Numbered from the stretch's first letter, positions 9,011 to 18,669 are shown. The stretch is 64,000 bases of DNA from Phenylobacterium sp. J367 (GCF_024699985.1 NZ_JAJONA010000001.1:1798001-1862000), one strand, 5' to 3'. Notes: generated by a model not told the origin, from the sequence alone. Program-made: numbers and translations.

Positions 9011-10578
9011 CCGACGTTGCGGTCGCGGCCTTCCCAGTACGGCTTGCGCAGCTCGCGGCGCAGCACCTTGCCGGACGGGTTGCGGGGCAGGGCCTCGATG
9101 AAGTCGATGGACTTCGGCGCCTTGAAGCCGGCGATGCGCTGGCGGGCCCAGGCGATGATCGCCTCGGGGTCGGGCGCCGCGCCGGCCGCCGGCACGACCA
9201 CGGCCTTCACCGCCTCGCCCCAGCGCTCGTCCGGCACCCCGATCACCGCCGCGTCGGCGACGCCAGGGCAGCCCAGGATCGCGTTCTCCACCTCGGCCGG
9301 ATAGACGTTCTCGCCGCCCGACACGATCATGTCCTTCACCCGGTCATGGACGAAGAAGTAGCCGTCCTCGTCCATGAAGCCCGCGTCGCCGGTGCGCAGC
9401 CAGCCGTCCGGCCGGATGGTCTCGGCGGTGGCCTCCGGGCGGTTCCAGTAGCCGGCCATGACGATCGGCCCGCGGATCTCGATCTCGCCGATCTGGCGCG
9501 GCCCGAGCGTCTCGCCGTTCTCGCCGGAGATGCGGGTCTCCAGCGTCGCCCAGGGCCGCCCGCAGGAGCGCAGCAGCTCGCCGGTGTGCGCGGAAGGGGC
9601 GAGCGTCGTGCCCGCGCCGCAGGTCTCGGTCATGCCGTAGAACTGGATGAAGCCGCAGCCGAACCGCTCCGTGGCCGCCTTCAGCACCGCCTCGGAGATC
9701 GGGGACGCTCCGTAGGAGACCGTCTTCAGGCTGGAGAAGTCCGTCGTCTGCGACTGCGGCGTCTGCAGCAGCGCGTTGATCATCACCGGCGCCAGGAAGA
9801 TGTGCGCCACCTTCTCCGCCTCGATGAGCCGCAGCACCTCAACCGGATTGAAGTCGGCCATGACGATGAGCCGGCCGCCGGCCGCCAGGCCCGAGAAGCT
9901 GATGTTGGTGCCCGCCACGTGGAACAGCGGCATGACGATCAGCACCGTGTCGTCGGCGCCGTAGTCGAAGCCCTCCACCTGGTGGCGCAGACCGAGGAAG
10001 GCTCCGTAGTTGATGTTGTTGAGCCGCACCCCCTTGGGCAGGCCGGTGGTGCCCGAGGTGTAGAGCTGCAGGACGTCGTCCTCGGCCCTGGGCGGATCGA
10101 GCGCCGGCGCAGGCGCGGCGTCGCGCAGGGCCTGGTAGCTTTCGAAGCCTTCGGCCTCGCCGCCCACCGCGATCAGCCGGATCGGCCGCCCGATGCTCGC
10201 GGCCACCTCGCGGGCGGCGGCGAAGAAGTCGGGGGTGACGAAGAACAGGTCGGCGCCGGAGTCCTTCAAGATGAAGGCGATCTCGGGGACGGCCAGGCGG
10301 GTGTTGATCGGGGCCAGGCAGGCCCGCGCCTTGGCCGCGCCGAACATGATCTCGTACCAGGCCGCGCAGTTCTTCCCCAGCCAGCCGATGCGGTCGCCGG
10401 GCTTCGCGCCGAGCGCCTGGACGAGGCCGCAGGCCTGGTTCGAGCGGCGCTCCAGGTCGGCGTAGGTCAGGGTCTCGCCCCCGACGACCTCCACCGCCGT
10501 GCGGTCCCCCCGGCCGAGAGCGTGGACCCGCGGGATGTCACTGAGGATCTGGATCGCGTCGGCGCCGGCTTCGGCCAT
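9007..10578 (-). CDS. AMP-binding acyl-CoA synthetase (second copy)
   Basis: ANL-family CoA ligase of 523 aa, intact. The start is set at 10578 (MAEAGADAIQIL), preceded by GGGGAGACGACC; an upstream in-frame ATG at 10659 would add 27 unlikely residues. Motifs are the P-loop YTSGTTGLPKGV, YGMTETCGAG, WLRTGDAGFMDEDG and the C-terminal lysine in NPSGKVLRREL. It probably activates a fatty or aromatic acid. It is divergently transcribed from a tandem TetR-type regulator 268 bases away, which may control it. It is only distantly similar to the ligase at 3444-5228. Confidence 0.88.
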   Translation of the reverse strand: MAEAGADAIQILSDIPRVHALGRGDRTAVEVVGGETLTYADLERRSNQACGLVQALGAKPGDRIGWLGKNCAAWYEIMFGAAKARACLAPINTRLAVPEIAFILKDSGADLFFVTPDFFAAAREVAASIGRPIRLIAVGGEAEGFESYQALRDAAPAPALDPPRAEDDVLQLYTSGTTGLPKGVRLNNINYGAFLGLRHQVEGFDYGADDTVLIVMPLFHVAGTNISFSGLAAGGRLIVMADFNPVEVLRLIEAEKVAHIFLAPVMINALLQTPQSQTTDFSSLKTVSYGASPISEAVLKAATERFGCGFIQFYGMTETCGAGTTLAPSAHTGELLRSCGRPWATLETRISGENGETLGPRQIGEIEIRGPIVMAGYWNRPEATAETIRPDGWLRTGDAGFMDEDGYFFVHDRVKDMIVSGGENVYPAEVENAILGCPGVADAAVIGVPDERWGEAVKAVVVPAAGAAPDPEAIIAWARQRIAGFKAPKSIDFIEALPRNPSGKVLRRELRKPYWEGRDRNVG

Positions 10579-10846
10579 GGTCGTCTCCCCTGCCGGCTTG
10601 TTCCCGCCGGGCGCGCCGACGCTAGCGGATCGGAGGCGGCAATGCAGCCCGGGACGCAACGTGAGCTGCCGTTGGGTGACTCAACTCCAGATGGCGCCGC
10701 CTGGTCGGCGTGTGTCGTAGGGTGAGTCCCAGGGCAAAAGGGGTCTTCCTTAGTATGGTAATATTCGGCGCCCCGCACAGTTTAGGCTTTGGCGTCGCGG
10801 CGGGCGGGGTAAGGGTACTACCGGGACGGGAAGATACGAGGCAACG

Positions 10847-12115
10847 ATGCCTGGCATCGAGAACGGTCGTGCGCCGCCAGGCGCGCGCACGCCGCGCACG
10901 CCGACGCGCCGCTTCGAGGCGCGGCGCAACGCGATCATCGCCTCGGCGGTGAGCGAGATAAACCTGCACGGCGTGCGGGGCATGACGCTCGGCGACGTGG
11001 CCGCCCGGCTCGATCTCGTGCCGACCGGGGTGATCTACTACTTCAAGAACAAGGAGGAACTCGCCGCCGCCTGCTTCCAGCGGGCCATCGAGCGCTACGA
11101 CGCGATCGTGGGCGCCGGCCTGGCCGCCGACGGCGGCGACCGCGGCCGGCTCAAGGCGTTCACCGATGCCTGGCTCGACTTCAAGCATCGGGCCGAGGTC
11201 GGCGAGGCCGATCAGATCGCGATCCTGAACGACGCCCGGGGCCTGCAGGCGGCGACCGTCAACGAGGCGTTCGTCGCCATGTTCCGCCGCGCCCGCGGCC
11301 TGCTCGAAGGACCTGCCGGCGCGCCGCTGCCGGGGATCCACAGCGCCGCCCGCACGCACCTGCTGCTCAGCGAACTGTTCTGGAGCGTCTCGTGGCTGGA
11401 GACGACCGACGTCGCCGATTTCGGCCGGGTGGCGGACCGCATGGGGGACATCCTGGCGAACGGTCTCCTGGCGCCCGGCGTGGCCTGGCCGGCCTTCGCG
11501 GTCCTGCCGCTGGCCCGGGACGACGATCCGGATGCGGACGCGTCGGCCGAGCAGTTCCTGCAGGCCGCGACCGAGCTGATCAACGAAGAGGGCTATCACG
11601 GGGCGTCGGTGGAGCGGATATCCGGCCGGCTCAACGTCTCGAAGGGCGCCTTCTACCACCACAATGCGACCAAGGATGAACTGGTCGTCGCCTGCTTCCA
11701 GCGGACCTTCCAGATCATGTGGCGGGCGATCCGGATGGCTGAGGCCGAAGGCGGGTCGGCGCTGAAGGTGTTAGCTCAGGCCTGTGTGGCCCTCGTCCAC
11801 CACCACCTCGCCGGCCGGCTCCCCTGCTGCGCGTCTCGGCGCTGACCACTGTGCCGAAGTCGCTCAACACAGAACTCACCCGCGAGTTCGACCGCATCTC
11901 CCCTCCGCTTCGCCTCGATCATCTGCGACGGCGTCGCCGATGGCTCGATCCGGCCCATCGAGGTCAACGTCGCCGCCCAGCTCGTCACCGGTATGATCAA
12001 TGCCTCGGTCGACCTCAAATTCTGGAGCCGGGACCTGAAGGCCGCGAACGCCGCCACCCACTATGTGCGGCCGCTCTTCGAGGGCCTGCTTTCGCCGGCG
12101 GCCTCCGAACCTTGA
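10847..12115 (+). CDS. Tandem TetR-family transcriptional regulator (two frameshifts)
   Basis: A fused regulator of about 420 aa with two TetR N-terminal DNA-binding domains. The first is at about residues 23-72 (GMTLGDVAARLDLVPTGVIYYF) and the second at about 232-285 (GASVERISGRLNVSKGAFYHH), each followed by a ligand-domain-like helical segment. Single TetR proteins are about 200 aa, so this is a two-unit protein. A missing C near 11821-11824 and an extra C at 11900-11903 break the C-terminal part. Repair gives PLLRVSALTTVPKSLN, then LRFASIICDGVADGS, ending LSPAASEP at 12115. The two shifts compensate, as expected of base-calling errors. It is divergent from the acyl-CoA ligase and is a candidate acyl-CoA-responsive repressor of it. 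Confidence 0.82.
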
Positions 12116-12329
12116 ACGAGCGGTATGCTTGCGCGGCGCACGTGTGAAGGCTCAACCTCTGCGCACGTGACGCCTGTTCACCAGAAGGCGCGAAGGCCCA
12201 AGGGGGTTGGCTTAGCTCGGCCTTAGGTGTCAGATAGAGCAACGGTCCGAATTTCGATTCTGGGTCGGTCCAAAGTCATGCGGCAGAATGGCCGCTCGCG
12301 TAGGTCGGGGGGCTTCTGCAAGGCGACGC

Positions 12330-12839
12330 ATGGACCTCCGAGCCCTCCGCCTCCTGATCGTCGACGACAACCGCAACGCTGCCGAGATCGTTAAGTCGGT
12401 CCTGGCGAGCGTCGGCGCGAAGGATATGGAGCTCGCCGTGACCGCCGAGCGGGCGTTCGAGGTCCTGCAGGCCGGCGCCTGTGACCTGCTGATCGTCGAT
12501 CAGAACCTGGGCAAGGGGGACGAGGGCATCGCGCTCGTGAAGCGCGTCCGCACCGACCCGGCGAGCGTGAACCCCTATCTGCCGATCTTGATGCTGACCG
12601 GCTACACCGAGCAGCGCCGCGTGCAGGCGGCGAGGGACGCAGGCGTGACCGAGTTCCTGAGCAAGCCCTTCACCATCGTGGGGCTGCTGCGCCGGATGGA
12701 GGCCCTGATCCACGCGCCGCGCGCGTTCGTCAGGTCCGAAACGTACTTCGGGCCCGACCGCCGGCGGCGGGAGGACCCGGAATACAGGGCCCGGAGCGGC
12801 GTTCGCCGCCCCGGGGATCCTGAAGCTATGCCTTACTAG
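12330..12839 (+). CDS. Single-domain response regulator with basic C-terminal tail, 169 aa
   Basis: Receiver (REC) protein. The start is ATG 12330 (MDLRALRLLIVDDNRN) with AAGGCG upstream; an in-frame start at 12288 would only add a basic leader. REC landmarks are the acidic pair in IVDD, the phospho-accepting Asp in LLIVDQNLGKGD, the Thr in LMLTGYT and the Lys in FLSKPF. After the REC (about residues 1-125) comes a tail with YFGPDRRRRED and RARSGVRR, not a DNA-binding domain. It probably acts by protein contacts in the signalling island. Its stop overlaps the stop of the convergent ompW gene. Confidence 0.85.
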   Translation: MDLRALRLLIVDDNRNAAEIVKSVLASVGAKDMELAVTAERAFEVLQAGACDLLIVDQNLGKGDEGIALVKRVRTDPASVNPYLPILMLTGYTEQRRVQAARDAGVTEFLSKPFTIVGLLRRMEALIHAPRAFVRSETYFGPDRRRREDPEYRARSGVRRPGDPEAMPY

Positions 12840-13492
12840 AAGCGGTACGTCAGGCCGGCGTTGACCACGAGCGGGTCGACCTTGACCTTGGCGCGGACCG
12901 GCGTCGGGCCGAGGTTGGCCTTGGCGACGGTGCCGACCCAGGCCTTCTTCACGTCCACGAAGCCGCCCCAGCGCTCATTGGCCATTAGGTTGGCGCCGAC
13001 CTGCAGGACGGTGCCCACGGCGCTGTCGGCCTCGAGGTCGCTCAGCGCGCCGTCCTTGGTGTCGAACACGATCAGGAAGGAGGCGCCGGCGCCCACATAG
13101 GGCTGGAAACGGCCTTCCGGATTGAAGTGATACTGGGCCATCACGCCGGCCGGACCGCCGGTCATGCTGCCCGCCTTGCCGAGGGCCGCGAGCGTGCCCG
13201 AGGCCATCACGTCGAACTTGGGCGGGAACCCGCCGGCCGCCGCGATCGCGATGTTCGGCGTCACGAAGTAGCCGATCTCGACTTCCGCGGTCCATTCGCC
13301 GTCGATCGTCACATTGGCGCCGGCCACCGGCGCGCCGCCGGCGGTCATCTCGGCGCTCTCGCTCGGCTCCACATAGGCGGGGCCGGCATGGACGAACCAG
13401 CGGCTCGCCTCTTGAGCATTCGCAGCGCCGGCCAGCGTGGCCGCGGCCAGGGCGGCCGCAGCCGCAATCTTCATGGAAGCCATCACCTGCAT
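12836..13492 (-). CDS. ompW: OmpW-family outer-membrane beta-barrel protein
   Basis: Small eight-strand outer-membrane porin, 218 aa from the first Met (13492) or 212 aa from MKIAAAAALAAATLAG (13474), which makes a clean signal peptide ending GAANAQ. It has the OmpW-like openings WFVHAGPAYVEP and GGAPVAGANVTI, alternating amphipathic strands, GRFQPYVGAGASF, and a C-terminal aromatic (LTYRF) typical of barrel insertion. The role is probably passage of small hydrophobic molecules across the outer membrane. It sits convergent with the receiver gene, next to the signalling island; whether it belongs to that system is unknown. Confidence 0.85.
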   Translation of the reverse strand: MQVMASMKIAAAAALAAATLAGAANAQEASRWFVHAGPAYVEPSESAEMTAGGAPVAGANVTIDGEWTAEVEIGYFVTPNIAIAAAGGFPPKFDVMASGTLAALGKAGSMTGGPAGVMAQYHFNPEGRFQPYVGAGASFLIVFDTKDGALSDLEADSAVGTVLQVGANLMANERWGGFVDVKKAWVGTVAKANLGPTPVRAKVKVDPLVVNAGLTYRF

Positions 13493-13764
13493 CCCAATAG
13501 GTCAATCGTTGAATGCAGTTCTATCGTGTAAACCTTAAGAAACGCTGAGGTGAACGTTGATCGCAGGTAACCGAAAGAATAATGAGCGGGTAACCATAAC
13601 ATAAAACCGCCGGTTGCCGTCCGAACCTATTCGACAATCGCCGATATTGATCTCAAGCCCTATACACGCGCGTGCGCACCTATGATGTGCACCGTTATTT
13701 AAACTGTGTCCGGCACGCTCCGCAGACTTCGTGAAGTGGTTGTTTGGGGCATCCGGGGGTGGCC

Positions 13765-14989
13765 ATGTCTGAGGATCTAGCGACGATCTCCGAACAGGAC
13801 CGGCCGGCCCGGATCCTCATCGTCGACGACGTCGCCGACAACCGCACCATCCTTGGCCGCCGCTTCCAGCGCCGCGGCTACGAGATCGCCGAGGCCGACT
13901 CCGGCAAGGGCGCCCTCGAGATGATCGGCCGCGAGGAGTTCGACGTCGTCCTGCTCGACGTGATGATGCCCGACATGAACGGGCTGGAAGTGCTCCGCCG
14001 GATCCGCGAGAAGCACACCGACGTCCAGCTTCCGGTGATCATGGTCACCGGCAAGACCGAGAGCTCCGACATCGTCGAGGCGCTGACCGCCGGCGCCAAC
14101 GACTACATCACTAAGCCCGTCGACTTCGCCGTCGCCCTGGCCCGGGTGTCTACCCAGGTCCGCTCGCGCCAGGCGGAAGAGCATGTGCGCCGGGCCAACG
14201 AAGCCCTGTCGCGCGCCAACGAGGACCTTGAGCGCCGGATCGCAGAGCGCACCGAGCAGCTCCGCATCGCGCTGGCTGAGGCTCAGGCCGCCAACAAGTC
14301 CAAGGACGAGTTCCTGGTCATCGTCAGCCACGAGCTGCGGACGCCGCTCAACGGCATGATCGGCATGGGCCAGATGCTCGCCCGCACCGAGCTCAATGAA
14401 CAGCAGCGAAAGATGGTCGGCATCGTCAACGCGTCGGCCGACCAGCTGCACAGCGTTGTCGCCGACCTGCTGGACACGCTCGACCTGACGGCCGGCGGCC
14501 TGAAGCTGACGCCGCAACAGGCGCCGCTCGGGGCGCTCGTGGAAGAGGAAGCCGCCGTCGCCGCCGAGAAGGCCAAGGCCAAGGGCCTCGCCTTCAAGGT
14601 GGATGTGGCCAAGGATGCCGCCGGCGCCCGTCGAGGTCGACCCGCAGCGTCTGCGCCAGGTGCTGGGCAAGGTGCTCGACAACGCCGTGAAGTTCACCGA
14701 AGCGGGGGAGGTGGCGCTCCGCGTCGCCCGCTCCGCCGACGGCGTGGCCTTCGAGGTGCGCGACACCGGCGTCGGCTTCGACGCCGAGACCGCCAAGCGC
14801 ATGTTCAAACCCTTCGAGCAGGCCGACGGCTCGCTGACCCGAAGGTTCGGGGGCGTGGGCCTGGGCCTGGCGATCTGCAACGGCCTCGTCGGCCTGATGG
14901 GGGGCCAGATCAGCGCCGAAGGCGAGCCCGGCAAGGGCGCCACCTTCCGCGTCGAGCTCCCGCTGATCGCGAAGGCCGCAGCGGCGTAG
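13765..14989 (+). CDS. REC-histidine kinase (soluble, one frameshift)
   Basis: Cytosolic kinase of about 408 aa with an N-terminal receiver rather than a sensor. Start ATG 13765 ([15 protein letters not shown]). REC at about 14-135: IVDDVADN, phospho-Asp in [13 protein letters not shown], Lys in YITKPVDF. A coiled-coil linker of about 40 residues ([17 protein letters not shown]) leads to the HisKA His in [12 protein letters not shown]. The ATPase domain has N-box [11 protein letters not shown]1 DTGVGFD and G2 GVGLGLAI. One extra G at 14623-14624 splits the frame just before the ATPase domain. The output of one phosphorelay may feed this receiver. Its closest relative in the window is the REC-kinase-REC at 22388. 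Confidence 0.85.
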
Positions 14990-15185
14990 GGGGCCGGCGC
15001 GAAGCGCCCGGCGATCCGCGGCCGGGTTCTTCCTCAAGACCACCTCAGCAAGCTTGCGCCGGCGGGAGGCCGGCGCTGAAGATCCGCCATGGGGCGTCGG
15101 GCTGATCAGCATCCTGACGGATGCCGAGCGGGTGGGGCCTCGCATCGCGTCGGACCGATTTGCGCCGCCGCATCGTGCGCATGCG

Positions 15186-15213
15186 AAAAGGGCCGGGCGT
15201 CGCCGCCCGGCCC
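15186..15213 (-). terminator. Rho-independent terminator after the oxoamine synthase
   Basis: On the minus strand a perfect 10-bp stem (GGGCCGGGCG/CGCCCGGCCC, 4-base loop) is followed by TTTT, 27 bases beyond the stop of the synthase gene. Confidence 0.85.
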
Positions 15214-15239
15214 TCGTCGTGGTCGCGGTAGAGCGGCCG

Positions 15240-16580
15240 CTAGGCCGTGGCGCGGATCTGCTCGGGCGTCTCGGCCTGGGCTTCGAACTCGGCCAGCCCG
15301 GCCTCGTAGGCGTCCTTTAGGCGCAGGACCGCGTCGCGGATGTTCTGCGGCGTGTGGTTGGCCATCACCTGCATGCGGAACCGGGCCTGGCCCTTCGGCA
15401 CGGCCGGGAACTCGACGAGGTTGGCGATCAGGCCGGCCTCGGGCAGGCGGCGGCTGACGAGACGGGCGAGGCCCTCGGTGCCGACCTTCACGCAGACGAT
15501 CGCCGAGGGGTCGCCGTAGACCTCGAAACCGGCTTCCACGAGCTGGCGGCGCAGGCTCAGGACGTTGGTCATCAGCTTGTTGCGCAGCTCGGCGCCTTCG
15601 ACGCTTTCGATGATCTCGAAGGCCTTCAGGACCGTGGCCGCCTGCATGGGCGACAGCGCGTTCGAGAAGGTACAGGGCGGCGAGTAGAAGCGCAGGTACT
15701 CCTTCACCTCGCGCGAGCGGCAGCCGACGAAGCCGCCGTTCGAGCCGAAGGTCTTGGAGAACGAGCCCATGACCAGGTCGACCTTGCCCAGCATGCCCTG
15801 CATGCCGATGTGGCCGCGCCCGTCATCGCCGAGGTTGCCCAGGTCGTGGGCAACGTCGACCATCAGGGTGGCGTCGAACTCGTCGCAGAGCGCCTGCATG
15901 GCGCCGATGTCCGGCGTGTCGCTGTCCATCGAGTACAGGGACTCGATGACCACCATGATGCCGTTTTCCTTGTCCTTGGCGCGGATCTTCTCGAGCCATT
16001 TGCGGCACTCGCCCACCATGTTGTGGCGGAAGAGATAGATGTTGCGCGTGGCGGCGCTGGCGCCTTCCTGCAGGCAGGTGTGGGCGAGCGAGTCCATCAC
16101 GATGTGGTCGGTGGAGCGCACCAGGCCCTTGATCACGCCGTAGCCCGCGGCCCAGCCGGTCGGGAACAGGATCGCTTCCGGCATGCCGAGGAAGTCGGCG
16201 ATCTTGCGCTCCAGCAGCACCGAGTGGTGCGTGTTGCCGAGCAGGGCGGCGGAGCCGGCGCTGTGCACGCCGAACTCTTCGATGACGTCCTGGGCGACCT
16301 TCTTGATCACCGGGTTGGTCGACATCGACAGATAGTCCTGGCTCGCGAAGTTCACGCCCTGGATCTTGCCGCCGGCGTCATCGCGCGCGGCGCAGACCGT
16401 CGAGGGGCTTTCCTCGGTCGAGCGCGAGAACGGCCACAGGCCGTTCTGGCGGCGCAGGTTCTGCCACTTGAAGAAGCCGCCCACGCGCGCTTCGAGGTCG
16501 CTGCCCTTCGGGTAGCGGAAATCGCGCATGCTGCCCGTCAGGGCGGCCGGCGGCGTATAGTTATTGAATGCCTTCAGCAT
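15240..16580 (-). CDS. PLP-dependent alpha-oxoamine synthase (CqsA/LqsA-like or serine palmitoyltransferase-like)
   Basis: Fold-type I PLP enzyme of 446 aa that condenses an acyl-CoA with an amino acid. Visible family features are the N-terminal FASQDYLS, the glycine-rich turn HSAGSAALLGNTHHSVLLE, His167 in SLAHTC, D242 and H245 in VDVAHDLG, the Schiff-base Lys276 in GSFSKTFGSNGG, and the carboxylate-binding Arg region RFRMQVMANHTPQNI. The family usually has an acidic residue between D and AH (DEAH/DDAH); here it is Val243. About 70 residues precede the core, longer than usual. It has its own terminator and no sphingolipid genes around it. It is flanked by membrane kinases, as cqsA/lqsA are by cqsS/lqsS, so a role in making a diffusible alpha-hydroxyketone is a real possibility. 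Serine palmitoyltransferase is the main alternative in Caulobacterales; ALA synthase is less likely. Confidence 0.8.
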   Translation of the reverse strand: MLKAFNNYTPPAALTGSMRDFRYPKGSDLEARVGGFFKWQNLRRQNGLWPFSRSTEESPSTVCAARDDAGGKIQGVNFASQDYLSMSTNPVIKKVAQDVIEEFGVHSAGSAALLGNTHHSVLLERKIADFLGMPEAILFPTGWAAGYGVIKGLVRSTDHIVMDSLAHTCLQEGASAATRNIYLFRHNMVGECRKWLEKIRAKDKENGIMVVIESLYSMDSDTPDIGAMQALCDEFDATLMVDVAHDLGNLGDDGRGHIGMQGMLGKVDLVMGSFSKTFGSNGGFVGCRSREVKEYLRFYSPPCTFSNALSPMQAATVLKAFEIIESVEGAELRNKLMTNVLSLRRQLVEAGFEVYGDPSAIVCVKVGTEGLARLVSRRLPEAGLIANLVEFPAVPKGQARFRMQVMANHTPQNIRDAVLRLKDAYEAGLAEFEAQAETPEQIRATA

Positions 16581-16775
16581 TGATAGCTCCCCACCCTGTT
16601 CTCGGGTTCAGAAGCCTGTTGTACAGCGTAGGTGTTATTGGCCGGTGTACAGAAGGTATTCCTGTGGTTTACAGTTAAGATTAACTTGGTCTTCCTGAGT
16701 TGAGTTAACGGAATATCTCGACACAAGTTATTGGTGTGGCGCGGAAATTTCCGGTTGTCGTGCGCTCTCGGGCAA

Positions 16776-16803
16776 AGAAAAGCGCCCGCCGGCCGGCGGG
16801 CGC
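16776..16803 (-). terminator. Rho-independent terminator after the DivK-like receiver
   Basis: On the minus strand GCGCCCGCC/GGCGGGCGC (9 bp, GGCC loop) is followed by TTTTCTTT. It separates the receiver/kinase unit from the oxoamine synthase, which must then have its own promoter in 16581-16775. The gap also holds several TTAA-containing stretches. Confidence 0.8.
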
Positions 16804-16829
16804 TCTCGAAGACCGACCTTGGTTAAGGG

Positions 16830-17204
16830 TCAGGCGGCCCGGGCTTCCAGGCAGGCGCTGATCTTGCCGAGCAGCCGCGGCAGGTCCACCGGCTTGGTGT
16901 CGAAGTCGGCGCACCCCACCTCGACGCTCTTGGCGCGGTCGGTGGCCAGCGCGTGAGCGGTCAGCGCGATGATCGGGATGGCCGCCGTCGAGGCCCGTTC
17001 CTTGATCAAGGTCGTGGCCTCCCAGCCGTCCATGTCGCCAAGGGCGATGTCCATCAGGATGATGTCGGGCATCTCGCTCTCGGCCATGGCGACCCCTGTG
17101 GGGCCCTCCGGCGCGCAGCAGACCTCGAAGCCGTGGCGCACCAGGCGTCGGGTCAGCATGTCCCGGTTCATCTCGTTGTCTTCGACCAGAAGGATCTTCG
17201 TCAT
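16830..17204 (-). CDS. DivK-like single-domain response regulator, 124 aa
   Basis: Receiver-only protein, the whole length of one REC domain. It starts MTKILLVEDNEMNRDML, with the acidic pair in VEDN, phospho-Asp in IILMDIALGDMDGWEA, Thr in ALTAHAL and Lys in FDTKPVDL. The pattern resembles DivK and the receivers that follow hybrid kinases. It is translated 28 bases after the six-TM kinase on the same strand, so it is the probable direct phosphorylation target of that kinase. No output domain. It ends at a strong terminator. Confidence 0.88.
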   Translation of the reverse strand: MTKILLVEDNEMNRDMLTRRLVRHGFEVCCAPEGPTGVAMAESEMPDIILMDIALGDMDGWEATTLIKERASTAAIPIIALTAHALATDRAKSVEVGCADFDTKPVDLPRLLGKISACLEARAA

Positions 17205-17232
17205 GGCGTCATTCCACTAGGGTCGAGGAAAA

Positions 17233-18669
17233 TCAGGCGGCCAGCTCGGTCGCGTCGGCGCGGGCGCGCCGTTTGCGCTTACCCCCCGGGGAGGCCGGCA
17301 GCAGGACGGTGAACACCGAGCCTTCGCCAAGCACGCTCTCGGCGGAGATCGACCCGCCCATGAGGTTGCACAGCGCAAGGCTGAGCGCGAGGCCGAGGCC
17401 CGTGTCGCCGTACTTCGAGGCGCTCGCGTCGCGGGCGACGGTGAACTTCTCGAAGAGGGTGGGCAGCATATCCGGCGCGATGCCGATGCCGGTGTCGCGC
17501 ACCTCGATGAAGATGTTCTCGGCGCCGCGGGTCGTGCGGCGGCCGACGGTCACGGTGACCTGGCCCTTCTCGGTGAACTTCACGGCGTTGTCGATCACCT
17601 GGCCCACGGACTGGCGCACGCGCTGACCGTCCCAGCGGGCGGTGCCTAGCCCGGGCTCCAGCTTGACCACGACCGCCACGCCCTTGGCGTCGGCCTTGGC
17701 GCGCTTGTGGTCGACGATGGCGTTGATGAACTCGCCGACGGCCACGTCCTCGGGGACGAGCTCCATCTTGCCAGCCTCGATCTTCGAAAGGTCGAGCACC
17801 TCGTTCACCAGGCGCAGCAGGTGGTGGCCGGCCTTGTGGATCTTCTCCAGGTCGGCGATCGAATCCTCGTCGTCCTCGTCCGCGGCGTCCTCGAGCAGCA
17901 TCTGCGAGTAGCCGATGACGGCGTTCAGCGGGGTGCGCAGTTCGTGGCTCATGGAGGCCACGAACTCGGCCTTGGCGGCGCCGGCGCGCTCGGCCTCGGC
18001 GGTCGCGCGGCGAAGCTGGGCGGCGCTCGCCAGGTGGGCGCGCATCTCGGCCTCCAGCTCCACGCCCGAGGCGAGGATCCGACTATAGTAGATGGCCATC
18101 ATGGTCACATAGCCGGCGCAGGCCAGGGTCGAGACGATGCCGAGGCCCTGCAGGCCCTCGAGCGGCGTGTCGTCGAACGGCGGTGGCACGAAGTGGTAGA
18201 GCGCCACGAAGGTCGCGAAGTTCAGCGCGAACTGCAGCAGCACGTACTTCCTGAGGTGCGGCGTGTAGCCGAGGTAGAAGAACGCGAGCAGCGGAATGGT
18301 CAGCACCCAGGGCAGCGTCGGCGAGGTGACCCCGCCGTAGTAGTAGCAGCTCCACAGGATGCAGAAATTCAGGTTCTGGACGGAGACGAAGCTCCACAGG
18401 TTGTAGCGTCCCGTGAACTTCAGCAGGAACGGGAACACCCAGAAGGCGGTGATCGACGCCATCAGGACGAAGGTCGGGAAGCCCGGCGTCGGGTCCAGGA
18501 ACAGGAGCGCGCCAGGCACCACATTGCCGAGGATCGGTCCCAGGCAGTGGCTGATCAGGAACATGCGGGCCTGCTGGCGCTTGTCGCGCTCCGCCTTCAC
18601 CTCGTCTGGGATGAACCAGTCGATGAAGCGATCGAGCAGATTGGTCGCCTGCGCTGTCGCCGTGGTCAT
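17233..18669 (-). CDS. Six-TM membrane sensor histidine kinase A
   Basis: Inner-membrane sensor kinase of 478 aa, intact. Start ATG 18669 (MTTATAQATN), preferred over an in-frame ATG 20 codons upstream. The leading IDWFIPDEVKAERDKRQQ segment is followed by about six membrane spans (residues 35-200) with short loops, a GGVTSPTLPW motif and FFYLGYTP; there is no large periplasmic domain, so the ligand is likely membrane-soluble or sensed within the spans. A short coiled coil leads to the HisKA His in [12 protein letters not shown], then N-box [11 protein letters not shown]1 DTGIGIAPDM and G2 GDTGLGLAL. It is divergent from its paralogue at 18890 and shares a transcript with the DivK-like receiver. 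CqsS and LqsS kinases have the same overall plan. Confidence 0.9.
   Translation of the reverse strand: MTTATAQATNLLDRFIDWFIPDEVKAERDKRQQARMFLISHCLGPILGNVVPGALLFLDPTPGFPTFVLMASITAFWVFPFLLKFTGRYNLWSFVSVQNLNFCILWSCYYYGGVTSPTLPWVLTIPLLAFFYLGYTPHLRKYVLLQFALNFATFVALYHFVPPPFDDTPLEGLQGLGIVSTLACAGYVTMMAIYYSRILASGVELEAEMRAHLASAAQLRRATAEAERAGAAKAEFVASMSHELRTPLNAVIGYSQMLLEDAADEDDEDSIADLEKIHKAGHHLLRLVNEVLDLSKIEAGKMELVPEDVAVGEFINAIVDHKRAKADAKGVAVVVKLEPGLGTARWDGQRVRQSVGQVIDNAVKFTEKGQVTVTVGRRTTRGAENIFIEVRDTGIGIAPDMLPTLFEKFTVARDASASKYGDTGLGLALSLALCNLMGGSISAESVLGEGSVFTVLLPASPGGKRKRRARADATELAA

Noticed and set aside
15240..16580. 5-aminolevulinate synthase (hemA) as the identity of the oxoamine synthase
   Set aside because: The N-terminal extension, VDVAH motif and signalling neighbourhood do not fit the strongly conserved HemA. 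Serine palmitoyltransferase-like or CqsA-like is better supported.
16670..16740. CtrA binding site (TTAA-N7-TTAA) upstream of the oxoamine synthase
   Set aside because: TTAA boxes are present, but none has the required spacing.
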